From contig NC_081186.1 in the NCBI RefSeq assembly GCF_029867415.1, positions 102,646,753 to 102,710,752 of the forward strand: a DNA stretch of 64,000 bases, in the 5' to 3' direction. This DNA comes from Vicia villosa (taxonomy: Eukaryota; Streptophyta; Magnoliopsida; Fabales; Fabaceae). A program made the position numbers and the translations under genes. Positions 23,767-37,000 of the stretch are shown piece by piece (the first letter of the stretch is position 1; every line of letters starts with the position of its first letter). Below the pieces are notes generated by a model. The model was given only the letters and a program-made list of their open reading frames with translations, was not told where the DNA came from and made no database searches.

Positions 23767-24723
23767 ATGGCAGAACTTGTTCAAACACCTACATAATCTC
23801 CACAAGGCATGCACACTTATCAAGTTTTAATGAATCAAATCGTGTTTTTAGGTACCACAAACAAATTTACACCATAATTTCCATTAAGCTTCAAGAAAAC
23901 AGTTTCTTGCTTTGGAATCAACAAGTTGACGGAGTAATTATCTCACACAAACTTCACAAAGTGGTTGTGAATCCATAAATATCACCTATGTTCATGACTA
24001 GACATGATCTATCTTCCAACATCATCTCTGAAAATTATGAAGCCTAGATTGTGCAAGATTAGGCCCTATTCACGTGGCGACTCTCGATAATTTTTAAAGT
24101 CGTTCAACCATGCCTCTTATCTTGATAACATTCCTATGATATTTGGGACAAGGTGCATAAACACTTAAAGTCTCAGATGAAAGCTCGAATGCACAAACTT
24201 CACTAAAAACTCAAAAACTACCAATAAAGGTGACAAGAATATTTGTGAATATATTATGAGAATTTGTGTTATTATAGATTCTCTCCTTGCCATTGGAGAT
24301 CCAATCTTAGAAAGGGACCAGATAGATGCAATGTTACAAGGGCTACTAGAGGAACACAATCCCTTCATTATGATGATATATAGCAAAGGGGAGCCAACAA
24401 ATATCTATAATGTTGAAGCCCTCATATATGTCCATGAAGCTCAGTTGTACAAGTATAGGCAAGAGTTAGCATCCATCAATGCTACTACAAATGTTGCTCA
24501 AGGATTTCTTACCTCAGAAGTTACCAAACATGTTGTAAGTAATGCTAATGGTCATCATATTATCGTGGCAGGGGTAGGAACACACGTGGCAGAGTTCGTA
24601 ACAAGAAAACTAATACTACTAGAAACAGACCTACATGTGAATTATGCAACAAGTATGGAAATTCTATTCTTGAATTTTGGCACAAGTTTGATGAGAGTTT
24701 TGAACCAAGGATCAACTGGTTGA
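23767..24723 (+). pseudogene. copia gag relic
   Basis: Begins MAELVQTPT at 23767, soon broken by stops, then recovers as an open run from about 24240 with RICVIIDSLLAIGDPILERDQ and EALIYVHEAQLYKYRQEL. This is the copia gag region before the zinc knuckle. A protease-like stretch follows near 24884 (FENSGASHHIT, active-site D replaced by N). Gag forms the particle that packages element RNA. Not functional. Confidence 0.8.
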
Positions 24724-25384
24724 TTCGGGCCTCATCAGAAGTCTCAACCCCAAAGATCAACTGGAAATGATTTAATTGGTATTCAAAGCTTCAAGGCTCA
24801 AGAAACACCCTCTCCACAAGAAACATCCTACCTAGCTTATCAAAATTCATTAGCCTTTCCTCAAGATCTTGAGTCACAAATCTATTTTGAAAACTCAGGT
24901 GCCTCTCATCATATAACATCTAGCATTAGGAATTTACAACATGTCCATTCTTGTGCAGGGCCTAACAATGTGGTAATTAGTAATGGACATATTTTAGATG
25001 TCAAAATAGATGGTCATACTCAAATCTTATCTAATTTTGTATCAAACTATGAGTTGAATCTAACTGATATATTACATGTTCTATCCATTGCTGGGAAATT
25101 AATGTTTGTTCCCAAACTTTCTAGAGATAACAATGTCTATTTTGAGTTTCATTCTAACAAGTGTTTCATCAAATCTCAGGCACCTAAAGTGTGCCACATG
25201 AAGAATTCTTAGATGAAAGTGACTTGTATTGCTTCAACAGCCTTGCAAGGGGACCTTCAAGAAATTACTTAATCCACATGTCACAAATTTATGCCCAATA
25301 GTCAATAATACTTTAGCTTCTCATGTTCACAATAAAAGTTTAGTCTGTTGTAAATACACTTGTTAATCCCAATGTTTGGTTGAC

Positions 25385-26290
25385 ATGGCATGCTAGATTA
25401 GGACATGACCAACTCTATAGCTCTAAATAGCATCTCTCAGTTGTGTAATATTCCTATAAGCAATAAAAATGTATTTAATTTCTGCAATTCCTATTGTGTT
25501 GGTAAATCCCACAAGTTATTTACTCCGTTGTCTAATACCAATTACACACATTTGTTTGAGCTTCTTCATGATGATTTATGGGGAGCCTCACCATCACCAT
25601 CAAGTGGTGGTCACAATTACTACATTGCATATTTTAGATGAATTTTCCAAGTATCACTTGGATTTACATGCTTAAATAGAAAAGATATGCAATCTCTGCC
25701 TTTGACCTGTTTCAAAGCTATGTTTAGACACAACTTCAAGCCAATATCAAGGCCATGCAATAAGACTTTGGAGGAGAGTTCAGGTCCTTCACCAAGTTAC
25801 TTATGGAACAAGACATCGTGCATAAGTTAAGATGTCTTCATACTTCTCTTCAAAATGGAATAGTTGAGAGGAAGCATAGGCAGATAGTTGAAATAGGCCT
25901 TAATCTCCTTAATCATGCTTCATTACCTCTCACCTTTTGGGATCATAGCTTCGCTATTGTAGTTTACTTGCTCAACAGGCTACCTACAAGTGGTCTCAAA
26001 GACTATGTGTTTCATTTCTCAACTGTATACAACAAGCAACCAAACTATCATTCATTGAAAATCTTAAGGTGTTAGGTGTGTGTGCTTTCCATACTTGAGG
26101 CATTACAACAAGTATAAACTTGAATTCAGGAGCACTAGGTGTGTTTATTTAGGGGGCTCTCTAACACATAAAGGCCACAAGTGTATTAATTTGGAGGGAG
26201 GAATTTTCATCTCCAAAGATGTAGCGTTTAATGAAACTGACTTTCCTTTCAAAATTGGCTTCCAAATTGGAGATCACTCAAGTTTTACCT
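25385..26290 (+). pseudogene. copia integrase relic
   Basis: Plus strand: ARLGHDQL (pre-integrase), HDDLWGASPSPSSGGHNYYI near 25565-25625, then GIVERKHRQIVE near 25858-25890, FWDHSFAIVVYLLNRLPTS near 25938-25995, and YKLEFRSTRCVYLG with FISKDVAFNE at the C-terminal side. Catalytic-region order is right, but stops and frameshifts separate the pieces (around 25640, 25680-25800 and 26075). Confidence 0.85.
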
Positions 26291-26705
26291 AACAAATCCA
26301 AAAGGTTCATTTTCCGAATATTCTTCTTTAAACCTCATTTGTGTCTAACACAAGTACTCATACATCATGTCCTCGCACTTTACCTAATGTTCCTACCACA
26401 CTTACCACTAAGATAACATCACATAACATAACCTCAATACTTGACATAGAACCAAACATTTTAACCATACTACCCTCCTCAACAACTAACCCTGCTCATG
26501 TGTCTGAAACTGATATGTCATCCTTCAATTCCCATCAATCATATGATAATTAAGTAATCAGTTCATCCTCTTGTATATCTGTCACTGAATTATCTCACAA
26601 GGTATCATTCCCTAGTCCTTTGAGTTAAATATACCCTCTTTCATCGTGTTAGGTTCAAGCACCTCAATGAAATACAACGCAAGTAAAGCTTGCAAAGCAT
26701 TAGTG

Positions 26706-26708
<3 letters not shown>

Positions 26709-26802
<94 letters not shown>
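26709..26802. repeat. (CT)n microsatellite plus (TTCC)n
   Basis: About 47 CT units followed by a TTCC run to about 26828, expanded within the CT-rich tract of the 3' LTR remnant. The 5' LTR counterpart near 23500 has only a short TCTTTCTCGCTCTCTC tract. Confidence 0.95.
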
Positions 26803-26804
<2 letters not shown>

Positions 26805-27427
26805 CCTTCCTTCCTTCCTTCCTTCCTTCATAAGCATTGTATCACTCTAACAACTTGGAAGTGAATTCATTCTCAAATTTCAAATTCAGATTTAGTGAAG
26901 GTTGTCATGTTTGCCTCTTTCCATCTTTCATTTTTGGTAGTTCGATATTATGGGCTTCAAAATTCGTCTTTCTAATGAGTGGTGGTGGGGTTGGTTTCCC
27001 TTTGGTTTCAATGTTTTTTTTTGTTCGTGAAGTGTTGAATTTCTTTATCTATGTGTTTAGTCGGTTTTTAATATAATTTGTTATTTTCTAAACTTTTCTC
27101 TTTTTTCTGTTAATATATTTTAATATATCTTATTATTCAAAAAAAATAAAATAATTATTTTAACAATTAAAAATATCTACGAATTGAGTCCGGATAGAGT
27201 ACTATATTACTTATTTTCTTATAAAAAAAATACTTGTACTCACACATGTATTCAAATTCGCAACAATTGAATACTCAAACTTTAAGAATACCATAATAAT
27301 ATTTGCACTTAAACTAAAATAAATTGATAAGTCACAAAATATTATATTAATTTAACATAATTTAAATTATATTTAAAATTATTTAATATTAAGTTGTGAA
27401 AATTATAAATTAAAGTTTATAACTTAT

Positions 27428-27532
<105 letters not shown>

Positions 27533-27681
27533 TAACTTATTCAAAATAAAATTAAAAACATCCAGAATATTGTAAGTGAATAAATATTATGATAAACATC
27601 CAAATGATAAATTTATAAACTTACATTTTATATCCTCAAAATTTTATACAAAAGTTAAGCATCATATTAATCTCGTAGTCC

Positions 27682-27782
<101 letters not shown>

Positions 27783-28720
27783 ATGAAAAACTAAACAATA
27801 AGCAAAAAAAAAAAAATACTCTGTATTAAAATCTAATCACAATATTGGAGAACCTTTAGTTCTCTCATATATAAAATTATTGCTTACACAAAAAAAATTT
27901 CACACTTTCTTTTTCCGGATAAGAAATGAACTCAGATGTTTAATTATAAAAACTCAAATATAATTAAAAACATAAAAGGCATTTGGAATTACCATTCAAG
28001 GTGACATATTAGTTTTTTGAATTTGAATCCTCTCCAATTTCTTTTGTCATGCTGCATATTCTGCTTTGATCTAATGGTTAGGAAAAAAAAAAAGAGATAA
28101 AAAATCTGCATTAAAAAATAAGCAAAATCAAATGGTAAGATTAAATCCAAAGGCTGAAAATTGGGCAGCAGAGATGGTAGTAGAAGAAATGTAGGAGAAG
28201 ATCCATTTCCTAGTTTTTTATGTCTGAAGAAAAGCCTTACCTTTTTCAAGAAGCAACTTTATGATATGAAAAATGTGACGCATATTGGTATGTTATGTCA
28301 ATATTATACGTAGATATGGGTATGGTAAGGAAGCATCGGCAATGGCACACCTCTAGCTAGTTTAATTGTAAAAGGCAAAAACATTTGCAGCAAAAGATTC
28401 CTCTGAATCCCAATGCCCTATCTTGTGCAGTGAGCCTTCACCTTACACGTGAAAATGAAAGGATTAAACAATTCCTCTAAAGAATATTGATTTTATAAAA
28501 TCATTTTAGAATCCAATCTAGTACTTAGAGATCAAATAGTCATAGATAAAAAAAAAATGTTTAGTTAGGGAGGAATTTTAAATGCAAGAGTTTGAGTTTG
28601 AATGTACAATATTCATTTGGAAGAGGTTCTAGCCACTAAATTAATTTTAAAAAAAAAACTTCTTTAGTTAATAATCCTTTGAGTAGATAATGATTATGAA
28701 GTATGATAAAGTCGTATAAA

Positions 28721-28721
<1 letters not shown>

Positions 28722-28815
<94 letters not shown>
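28722..28815. repeat. (TA)n microsatellite
   Basis: About 47 TA units, adjoining the LTR remnant of the copia relic to its right. Confidence 0.97.
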
Positions 28816-28818
<3 letters not shown>

Positions 28819-30990
28819 TCAATTTACAATAATATTTCTGGACCGTATTGTGTGGGCAATTGTCTCCGTGCCCCTAGTCATCTATCTATCCACAATAATT
28901 TATTGGGTCTAAGATTCAATTGCAATTTTTATTTATTGTGTTCTTCTTTGTTTTAATATAATATATACTCAATAATCTCCACATTGGCGAATATCAAACC
29001 CTTATGAAGATTTTTCGCATGACGATCACATCTTGTCAACTAGGGAGATACATCTCTTGCTTAACACTAAGATACATGTAACAACTTCAAGCAATGCTTG
29101 AACTTGTCATTGATGACTGGTTTGGTCAACATATCAGGTACATTCTCTGAAGTATAAATCTTTTCAAGATGTCCATATGCAAGTAACTTTATAATCCGCT
29201 GAAACCTCGCATCAATATGATTAGTCCTTGCAAGATACACCTTATTATTTGTCAAATAAATGACACTCTAACTATCACAATGCAACCAAACTCCACCTTG
29301 TTCAACACTCAATTCTCTTGCCAATCATGTAACCCATAGAGCTTCTTTGGAAGCTTTACATGCCACCATGTACTCTACTTCAATTAATGACATGATCACT
29401 AAGAACTGTACCAATGATATCTAACAAATATGTACTCATACTAAACAAAATACATACTCAATTGTAAATCTTCTATCATCTTTATCACTAGAATAGTCTA
29501 AATCAACAAATCTTACAACCAAAGGGTCACCTTATTCACTGTTAAATATGATACCATGACCTGGTGTACCATTCAAGTACTTGAAAATTCACTTGACTGC
29601 TTCCTAATGACGCTTGTTTGGTTTACGCATAAACTTACAACACATGGCTTATAGCTTGTGCCAAATTTGGTATAATGTAGACCATAAGATACATTAAACA
29701 AACAACAACATTGGCATAAGAAAACTTTGACATATATATATATATATATATATATTTTACATCTGTCTTTGAACACTAATCTAATGAGAGCCTAAAGAGA
29801 TTTGCCAATGAAGTACTCATAGCCTTCAAACTACTCATGTCAAACTTCTCTATCATCTTTTCAACATAACTTTTATGAGAGAGCCATAATTTTATAGCAT
29901 TCTTATCCCTATGAATTTCCATCAAAGAATCTTCTTAATACCACCTACGTTTTTCATGTCAAACTCCTTTTCCAACATTTTTTCAATTCATTTGCGTCAT
30001 GCAAATGATTAGTGGAAATCAACATCATCAACATACAATAACATGAAAATAAAAGAGTTGTCATCAAGGCTCTTGACATAAACACAATAGTCATACTCAC
30101 ACCTTCTGTAGCCAAATCTGAAGCATGTATTAATCAAAGTGTTTGTACCATTGTCTTGGAAACTAATTTAAACCATACAAAGATCTCTTCAATTTACAAA
30201 CTAGTCTTTCATGTTGAGTGTAAATGAAACCCTCTGGCTTCTCCAAGTAAATTTGTTCATCTAGATTATCGTAAATAAATGATATCTTCACATCCATCCT
30301 CTCTAAATGCATGTCCCGACTGACTACCAATGCTTACACTACCCTGGTAGAAGTATGTCTGACGATCGGAGAGAAAATCTCATCATATCCAATTCCCTTC
30401 TGTTGTGAGTACCCCTTTGCTACAAGACGAACCTTGACACTTTCCCTTTCTTTTTTCACTACTGTTGATTTTCTCTTAGACACCCACTTACAACCGATGA
30501 CCCCTTTTTCCCTTTAAGAAGTTGAACAAGCTTTCATATCTGATTTTTCTTCAAGGACTCTATGTCCTCCTTCATTTTTCTTATTCACTTATCTTTCTAC
30601 TGGTTAGATATAGCCTCTCGAAAGATTTGGGCAAGTGATTCCACTTAACGCATAACTTCCTAAGATTTTTTATTGACTGTCTTATGAATGTCTCCAACAT
30701 GATCACAAAGTACATTCCACTGATCCATGGAAGAGAAATACCCTTTTTGAAAGGTAATTACTTCCCATTTTAAATGTAAAATTCTCGAATGTCTACCTAA
30801 ATCTTATCCTGCCAAACCCTCAGGAAAATCTTCATGTTTTATCCTACATACAGTGATGTCATTAGAGTTATCGTCTAAATCTTTCTTAAGGGTCTTTTTT
30901 GGGAGGCGCTTGGCCTTCAAAGACGCCATCAGAAGCGTGATCCACTTTTGAATCTGATTTCTTAGAGTTTTCTAGAGATTTTTCTTGATT
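28816..30990 (-). pseudogene. Ty1/copia relic: reverse transcriptase and RNase H
   Basis: Read from right to left on the minus strand. A linker holds FPEGLAG near 30825. ERMDVKISFIYDNLDEQIYLEKPEGFIYTQ surrounds 30220-30300, followed by LVCKLKRSLYGLN, the palm motif FMLLYVDD near 30015-30045, and RNase H ending at 29255-29067 with VYLARTNHIDARFQRI, HTSENVPDML-type and DKFKHCLKLLHVS segments. About 28816-28985 looks like the start of the 3' LTR after a TGTGGAGAT tract. Several stops and frame changes. The orientation is opposite to the copia relic at 23-27 kb. Confidence 0.85.
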
Positions 30991-31050
30991 TGGTTCTTTC
31001 TTTTTGTTTCTCTAAGAGATTGTGAATTGAATTATTGAGTGTGGAAACAT

Positions 31051-31200
31051 ATGAGGAAAGAAAAATGGACTAAATTTGTGGATGAGATTCTAGCAAAGTG
31101 GAGGGAATACAATGAATATCTTTATGCAGGTAAAGATGATGGTAAACCAAAGTGTAAAGCACCAGTGAAAGGTTAAAAAAAATGGTGTATGAAAGGTTGA
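31051..31200 (+). pseudogene. DREB2-like AP2/ERF gene fragment (N-terminus only)
   Basis: From ATG at 31051 the plus strand reads EILAKWREYNEYLYAGKDDGKPKCKAPVKG, then a stop (31174-31176), then KKWCMKG and a second stop. This matches the conserved stretch just upstream of the AP2 domain in DREB2 drought-response factors, usually KWREYNE...PAKGSKKGCMKGKGGP. The AP2 domain itself is absent. It is therefore a captured or decayed fragment, one S-to-stop and one K-to-stop change away from the family consensus. It abuts the copia relic on its left. Family call is by pattern recognition. Confidence 0.6.
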
Positions 31201-33270
31201 AGAGGAATAACAATAATTAAAATTCAAAAAATATTTAAGTAAAAAAAAAATTCATTGTTAAATCAGTCACGTGACATTTCACGTCAGTGTCACATAATCT
31301 TATGATTTGACTTTGACTAATAGAATGAACAAAAAGAACTAATATAATTCAGTTAGCATGGTTAAACGATTAAATAGATTTTTTTTTTAAAAAGGAACTA
31401 GGTTGGGATCCGAATAAAAAATAAGAGATGAAAAAAGAATATTTAGCTTAGATTTTCAAATTATTGCAAATCATTTTAAATATATTTTTAAATTGTAAAT
31501 CCAACAACTTAAAGCATGTTAGAATGTGAAAAGTTCCTAATTTTTTAAAAATTGATATGACAATAACTTACTCATTAAAAATAGATCGAATAAGGCATAA
31601 GCAACTCCAAATGGATTTATTATTGTGTATGCTCATAATTAGTGAATGTTTGTTGTTACTTAGTTGTTTATCTCTTGTAGCTTTCGGTAGGACTTGCAAA
31701 CCTCATTATTCAAAATTGTATAACTTAATCATTTAGTTTTTAAATCAATGGAAGAGATTATAATTTGTATCATCTAATTAAGAAATGTTAGGATTAATAA
31801 TAAATGATGTAAATCAGATGACACAACATGTTCCTAGAAGTCATATGTGATGAATAAAATGAATGATTTGGTGATTGGATGTTTGTCATTTTTATGTAAG
31901 TGCTAAAATTTCTTTATGTGTGAAAAGGAAGGTGCAAAAACAGCTAAACAACGAAAAAGGAAAGAGTGGTGGGCTAGGTAGCTAAGAGCACAATCCCCAA
32001 TGAGACTATATTCCTGTACTATTATTACTGTTTCTATTGGTTGTACTTATGCTTTTTAGGGTACTTTTGTCTTGCATTTTCAATTACAAGCACAAGCCAA
32101 AACACAACAACATGTAGTGCTACTTCTAAAAGGTGGGAATTTTGCCATTTATACATTCACTATAACCCTGTTTTTTTAAATGAGAATGGTTAGTGTTAGG
32201 GCCAGAAAAAATAGTTTCATATAGTTTATATAACAATTACACTAATGTAAACTTGAGGTCAAGCAGAACAATGATATTGTTCGAGAAAAATCAAAGTTCA
32301 TACAATATTTTTTAACTTCAACTAAGGAAGAATTGTCGAGGATTGACCAAAATAGTTCCGAAACAGTCGCACACTTTAAAAAATGAAAAAAAAAAATTAA
32401 GAAAATAAAGTTGTTAGGTTTTTGCAGATATAACCGCAGTAACACCTAGTAACAATTTTTTTTATCGCTTTTTCTAAAGTCGTTTTTCATTAAATAAAAT
32501 ATATTTTAATATCATTATTTTTGATTCAGTGAAAATAAATATATTTCATCTAGTAAAATAGTGAGTATTAGAAGGATTATAAGAAAATCTTCCAACATTC
32601 TTTTGGAATACAAACATAAGAATTTATTAGGTTGTTTGAATAATGTTACTTTCGTGAGAGAATTTTTTTACCAAATAACTTTAATTTGATCAAAAAAATT
32701 TATAGGATATAAACCATATACCAAATAACTTTTGATTTGAGATTCTCCAAACAAACTTTATTTTATTTTAATGAAAAATAATATAGTCATTGTCCTAGTT
32801 GACTTGTCATTGTAATGGTAAGAGATAGAAAGATGCTTTCTCTGCCCAAAAATAATCCCAACTTTTCTGCCTCTTTGACTAGTTCCTCCCTTATCACTTT
32901 CTTTTACTCTTTTATCTGGCTTCTTGGTTTTCTCTTCAATCCATAACTTCATTTCCAAGGTTATGATCAATAAAGGGACAAATCTTTTGTCATTAATTGA
33001 AATGAGTGCTTAGACATTTTTCCTTATAAAGTAAACATATATCAAGTGATTGTTGCCAAAAAAAAAAAAAAACATATATCAAGTGATTAGTTATATCTAA
33101 TCAGTTATGCATGAGCAATCTTGTAATTTGTATGCATAAAAAAAAAGTTGGAAAAAAGAATATAGAGCTATAATTGATTTACTAGTATTCTATTAGAAAA
33201 ACATGTCGATTTGTTTTTTTTACAAGCAAATAGAGATATATTAACAAAGAGTACAAAAGGATCCTCAACC
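31201..33270. other. AT-rich intergenic DNA
   Basis: No gene or element recognised on either strand. Short frames at 32242-32445 and 32758-32970 have no domain. Confidence 0.5.
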
Positions 33271-33271
33271 C

Positions 33272-33804
33272 ATTACACATAGGCGTGGCACCGCCTGTCC
33301 CGCGCACCCGAAAAAAATGGCGGGTTAGGTTGATAAATTAGACCTGCCAACCGCCATAGCCTGCACCGTCGAAACTTGCCGTTCGTCATAGTCCGTCCCT
33401 CCAAAACTCGCCGCCTGCTAAAATTTGCCGCTCCGTCAAAATCCGCTATTTTTTAAGCTAATTTTACTAATTCTAATTTTTTATGGTTTCAGTTTATACA
33501 ATTATTTGTAAATATATGCAATATTTTAAAGTAAAATTTGTTAAAAAATGCTTTATAAAAAATTGTTCTAAAAACTATGTGAAAAATCTAAATAAAATGT
33601 GAAAAAATCTATTAAAAAAATGAAAAAATAATAAGTAAAAAAATAGGCGGGCAAGCCCGCTGCCCGTCAACACGCCACCTTGGTGGGGCGGACTAGGTTT
33701 TTATGCCCATTTCAATTTGCGGGCTTGCCCGTCCCGCTCTTTTTTTTTGGCGGGCATATGATGGGGCGGGATGGACCGCCCGCTTTGTCACCCCTAATTA
33801 CACA
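33272..33804. mobile_element. hAT-type non-autonomous element
   Basis: The element is 33280-33796, with exact 8-bp target duplications ATTACACA (33272-33279 and 33797-33804). The left terminus is TAGGCGTGGCAC; the complement of the right terminus is TAGGGGTGACAA. GC-rich subterminal words (GCGGGCAAGCCCGC, GGGGCGGGATGG) contrast with an AT-rich core. No ORF. Confidence 0.9.
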
Positions 33805-33827
33805 CAATTTGAAATAAAATAATTTAG

Positions 33828-34120
33828 GTAAAATATTCATTTTAGTCCCTTAATTATACCTTTGAGCTTATACTGATCCCTTAATTTTTTTCGTGTCACC
33901 TTAGTCCCGTAACTTTTAAAATATTTTATTTTAATCCTTTTTGTCTAATTAGCGACGAAAAAACTTTGAAATCGGTCGCTAAATCTGTATCTAATTAGAT
34001 AAGAAGGACTAAAATGAAACGTTTTAAAAGTTAAGGGACCAACCAAAGTGATATGAAAAAAAATTAAAGGACCAATATGAAGCTAAGGATATTGTTAAGA
34101 GACTAAAATGAATATTTTAG
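33828..34120. mobile_element. Mutator-type foldback MITE, copy 1
   Basis: Long inverted repeats: TAAAATATTCATTTTAGTC on the left and GACTAAAATGAATATTTTA on the right. The centre carries TTAGCGACG and CGGTCGCTAA, the same core as the copy at 38198-38491, and the length is nearly the same (about 293 bp). No clean target duplication remains. Confidence 0.75.
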
Positions 34121-34179
34121 AAATAACCTAATGGTGCATGTAACCAATTGTACCCCATGAAACATTTAACCCGCTTGTT

Positions 34180-34645
34180 GTCTATGTATTGTCATGACCA
34201 AAAGATTAATTTAATGTTTTCTATAATGTCATCTAGTACACAAGAGACTCCTTTAAAAATAGAGTTGTTTCTTGCCAACCAAATAGACGACACAGTGGCC
34301 ACCCAAAATATTGTAAGTTTATTCTTTTTAATCCTCCCTTCTAAAGCTTTACGAAATGACTCAAAGTAATTTAACCCCTGTAGTCCATCCAACCTTATCA
34401 GGTTCAGCCAGACATAAATATTACTCCAAATTTTCTGAGAAACCGCACAAGAAGAAAAGGTGGTCTTGGTCTTCAGCTATTTCACAGAAAAAATGACATA
34501 CCTTATTGATTTTGTTGTGGATGATATTCCTCTTCATCAACTGATTCTTTGTTGGAAGTCTATTAAAAATAATTTTCCAACAAAAAAATTTAAGTTTTAA
34601 GAAAGTGTAGTATATGCCGCTAGATCGGACACACGTGAACACATT
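34180..34645 (-). pseudogene. LINE 3' relic (zf-RVT)
   Basis: Minus strand: LKLKFFCWKIIFNRLPTKNQL, then CHFFCEIAEDQDHLFFLC at 34590-34440. After a break near 34400 comes TIFWVATVSSIWLARNNSIF near 34310-34250. This is the zinc-binding tail of plant LINE ORF2. Both flanks are lost. Confidence 0.8.
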
Positions 34646-35355
34646 GTCCTAATAGTGCAACAAGCTCTACAACATAAATATTGTATGCACTCTTTGTAAT
34701 TTATTTTTAGAATTGAACTAAACTTTTTTTATTCATTAAGCATATTGGTTACAACAAACCAAACACAAATTAGACTAAAACAACACATACAACGAGTAAC
34801 ATTACTTAACTCGACAAAAATCTATGAAATTACAATTGTCAAAACAATATCATCTGTTCCATGCATCATAGTCATTACATCCATGTCATTTTTGACTTCA
34901 TCCCACCAGTGTTATGGCTCTCCGGTTGCAAGTGAGGTGGTCGTTCTAAGTCTTTGAATTCTTCTTAATGACTTCACCATCTTGAATCTCCCCGTCTAAC
35001 CATCGGATCAAGGACCTCTTAAGATGGTCCATGGAGTAGATATTTCATAATTTCATTTTAATCGGGGGTTTGATAGCTGAAAAACAAACGCTCATCTCTT
35101 TTGAAAATAATGTCAGATGACATAAAGACAAAATCTATAATATAAGAAAAATAATGGTTGTGGAAAAGTAAAAAATAACCTTAATTGATTTTTTGCCACC
35201 ACATTAAAATTGTGGTTTTTTGGTCTTTGCACCATAAAGTTTTTAATTTTATTATTAAAATAATACAACTCTTATATTTTATCAAACTTATCAAATCTCT
35301 CTCTATTCTCTAATTTTTTTCATCACTTTCTCACTTCTTTCTTCAACAAAAAAAA
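34646..35355. other. Unassigned AT-rich stretch
   Basis: Nothing recognised. The plus-strand frame at 34745-34957 has no domain. Confidence 0.4.
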
Positions 35356-35437
<82 letters not shown>

Positions 35438-36746
35438 ATATACAAAAAATGGTATTTATGATTGAAATATTATTTAGTCAAAAATGATATACGGGAAAAA
35501 TTTATTCAAAAAATCTATTATTGATCTAAATATTTTTATATACGAAAATTTAATATTGTTCCAAATATTTTTGTAAATGATACCTAAATAAAAATAATAT
35601 TTGTATACGGAAAAAATCTATTATTTACGAAAAATAGTATTTATGATCCAAATATTTTTTATTCAAAAATGATATACGGGAAAAAATCTACTATTGATCT
35701 AAATATTTTTATATACGAAATTTACTATTAATCCAAATATTTTTGTAAATGATACCTAAACAAAAATGAAGTTTATATATGGGAAAAAAATTTATTATTG
35801 ATATAAATATTTTTATATACAAAAAATGTTATTTATGATCCAAATATTTTTTATTCAAAAATGGAATAGGCCAAAAAATCTATTATTGATCTAAATATTT
35901 TTATATACGAAAATTTGATATTGATCCAAATATTTTTGTAAATGACACCTAAACAAAAATAATATTTGTATATGGAAAAAAATCTATTATTTAAGAAAAA
36001 TGGTATTTATGATCCAAATATTTTTATTCCAAAATGGTATACGGAAAAATAATCTACTATTGATCTAAATATTTTTATATACGAAATTTACTATTGATCC
36101 AAATATTTTTGTAAATGATAATGAGGTCTGTATACGGAAAAAAAATCTATTATTGATATAAATATTTTTATATACAAGAAATGGTATTTATGATCAAATA
36201 TTTTTGATCCAAAAATGGTATACGGGAAAAAATATATTATTGATCTAAATATTTTAATATACGAAAATTTAATATTGATTCAATTATTTTTGTAAATGAT
36301 ACCTAAACAAAAATAATATTTGTATACGGAAAAAAATGTATTATTTACGAAAAATGGTATTTATGCCCCAAATATTTTTTATTCAAAAATGGTATACGGG
36401 AAAAAATTTATTATTGATCTAAATATTTTTATATACAAAATTTACTATTGATCCAAATATTTTTGTAAATGATACCTAAACAAAAATGAAGTCTGTATAC
36501 GGAAAAAAATCTATTATTGATCTAAATATTTTTATAGACGAAAAATGATATTTATGATCAAATATTTTTATCCAAAAATGGTTCACGGGAAAAAATCTAT
36601 TATTGTTCTAAATATTTTTATATACGAAATAATCAATTATTTATCTAATTTTTTTTTCTTTTTTAACATTTTTATTTAAAATAATTGATATATCCAAATT
36701 CGCGTAACCGAACAGAACCCGTGCGTATGCACGAGTTGGTTACTAG
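35356..36746 (+). mobile_element. Helitron-like non-autonomous element carrying a satellite array, copy B
   Basis: Starts TCTATATATA after an A (35355) and ends CTAG (36743-36746) before a T, the A/T insertion site of Helitrons. The 3' end has a CGTGC-GTAT-GCACG hairpin about 12 nt before CTAG. Inside are a (TA)n run (to about 35433) and a tandem array: the word GGTATTTATG or a near variant recurs at 35451, 35636, 35828, 36002, 36183, 36356 and 36547, mean spacing about 183 bp. No Rep/helicase. The array and 3' terminus are shared with 21384-22176. Confidence 0.75.
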
Positions 36747-37000
36747 TTAGAGAGAAAGTGAGAAGATGTGTGAATAATGGTAAAGGAAAGGAGCTCCTAC
36801 TTATAGGAAAAAAAATGAGGAATCAATTACACTCATGTGCCATATGAGATGGCGTCTCCTCTCAAAGCCTGTCTGCATGCGCCATCTCATATAACGCCTT
36901 GGCTATGCATGCGCCATTTCATATGATGCCTCTTCTGTCTTCTCTATTGTTTTTTCAGTGCATGCGTAATATGAGATGGCGCCACCACTTAAATCCATAA
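36747..37000. repeat. Cluster of GCGCCATCTCATAT repeats in both orientations
   Basis: Four copies: GCCATATGAGATGGCG near 36839, GCGCCATCTCATATAACGCC near 36879, GCGCCATTTCATATGATGCC near 36911 and ATATGAGATGGCGCC near 36968. The first and last are inverted relative to the middle two. Likely part of a decayed transposable element. Confidence 0.7.

Larger units (their letters stand above)
23290..26864 (+). mobile_element. Ty1/copia retrotransposon relic, internally deleted
   Basis: 5' LTR remnant about 23290-23525 with TATA box CTATAAAAGG (23345-23354). Next come gag, protease and integrase (separate entries), then the Ser/Thr/Pro-rich linker after integrase to about 26570. A 3' LTR remnant starts near 26650. 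The LTR ends share CTCAATGAAA, the CT-rich tract and CATAAGCA. Reverse transcriptase and RNase H are absent, so a deletion runs from the linker into the 3' LTR. Confidence 0.85.
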
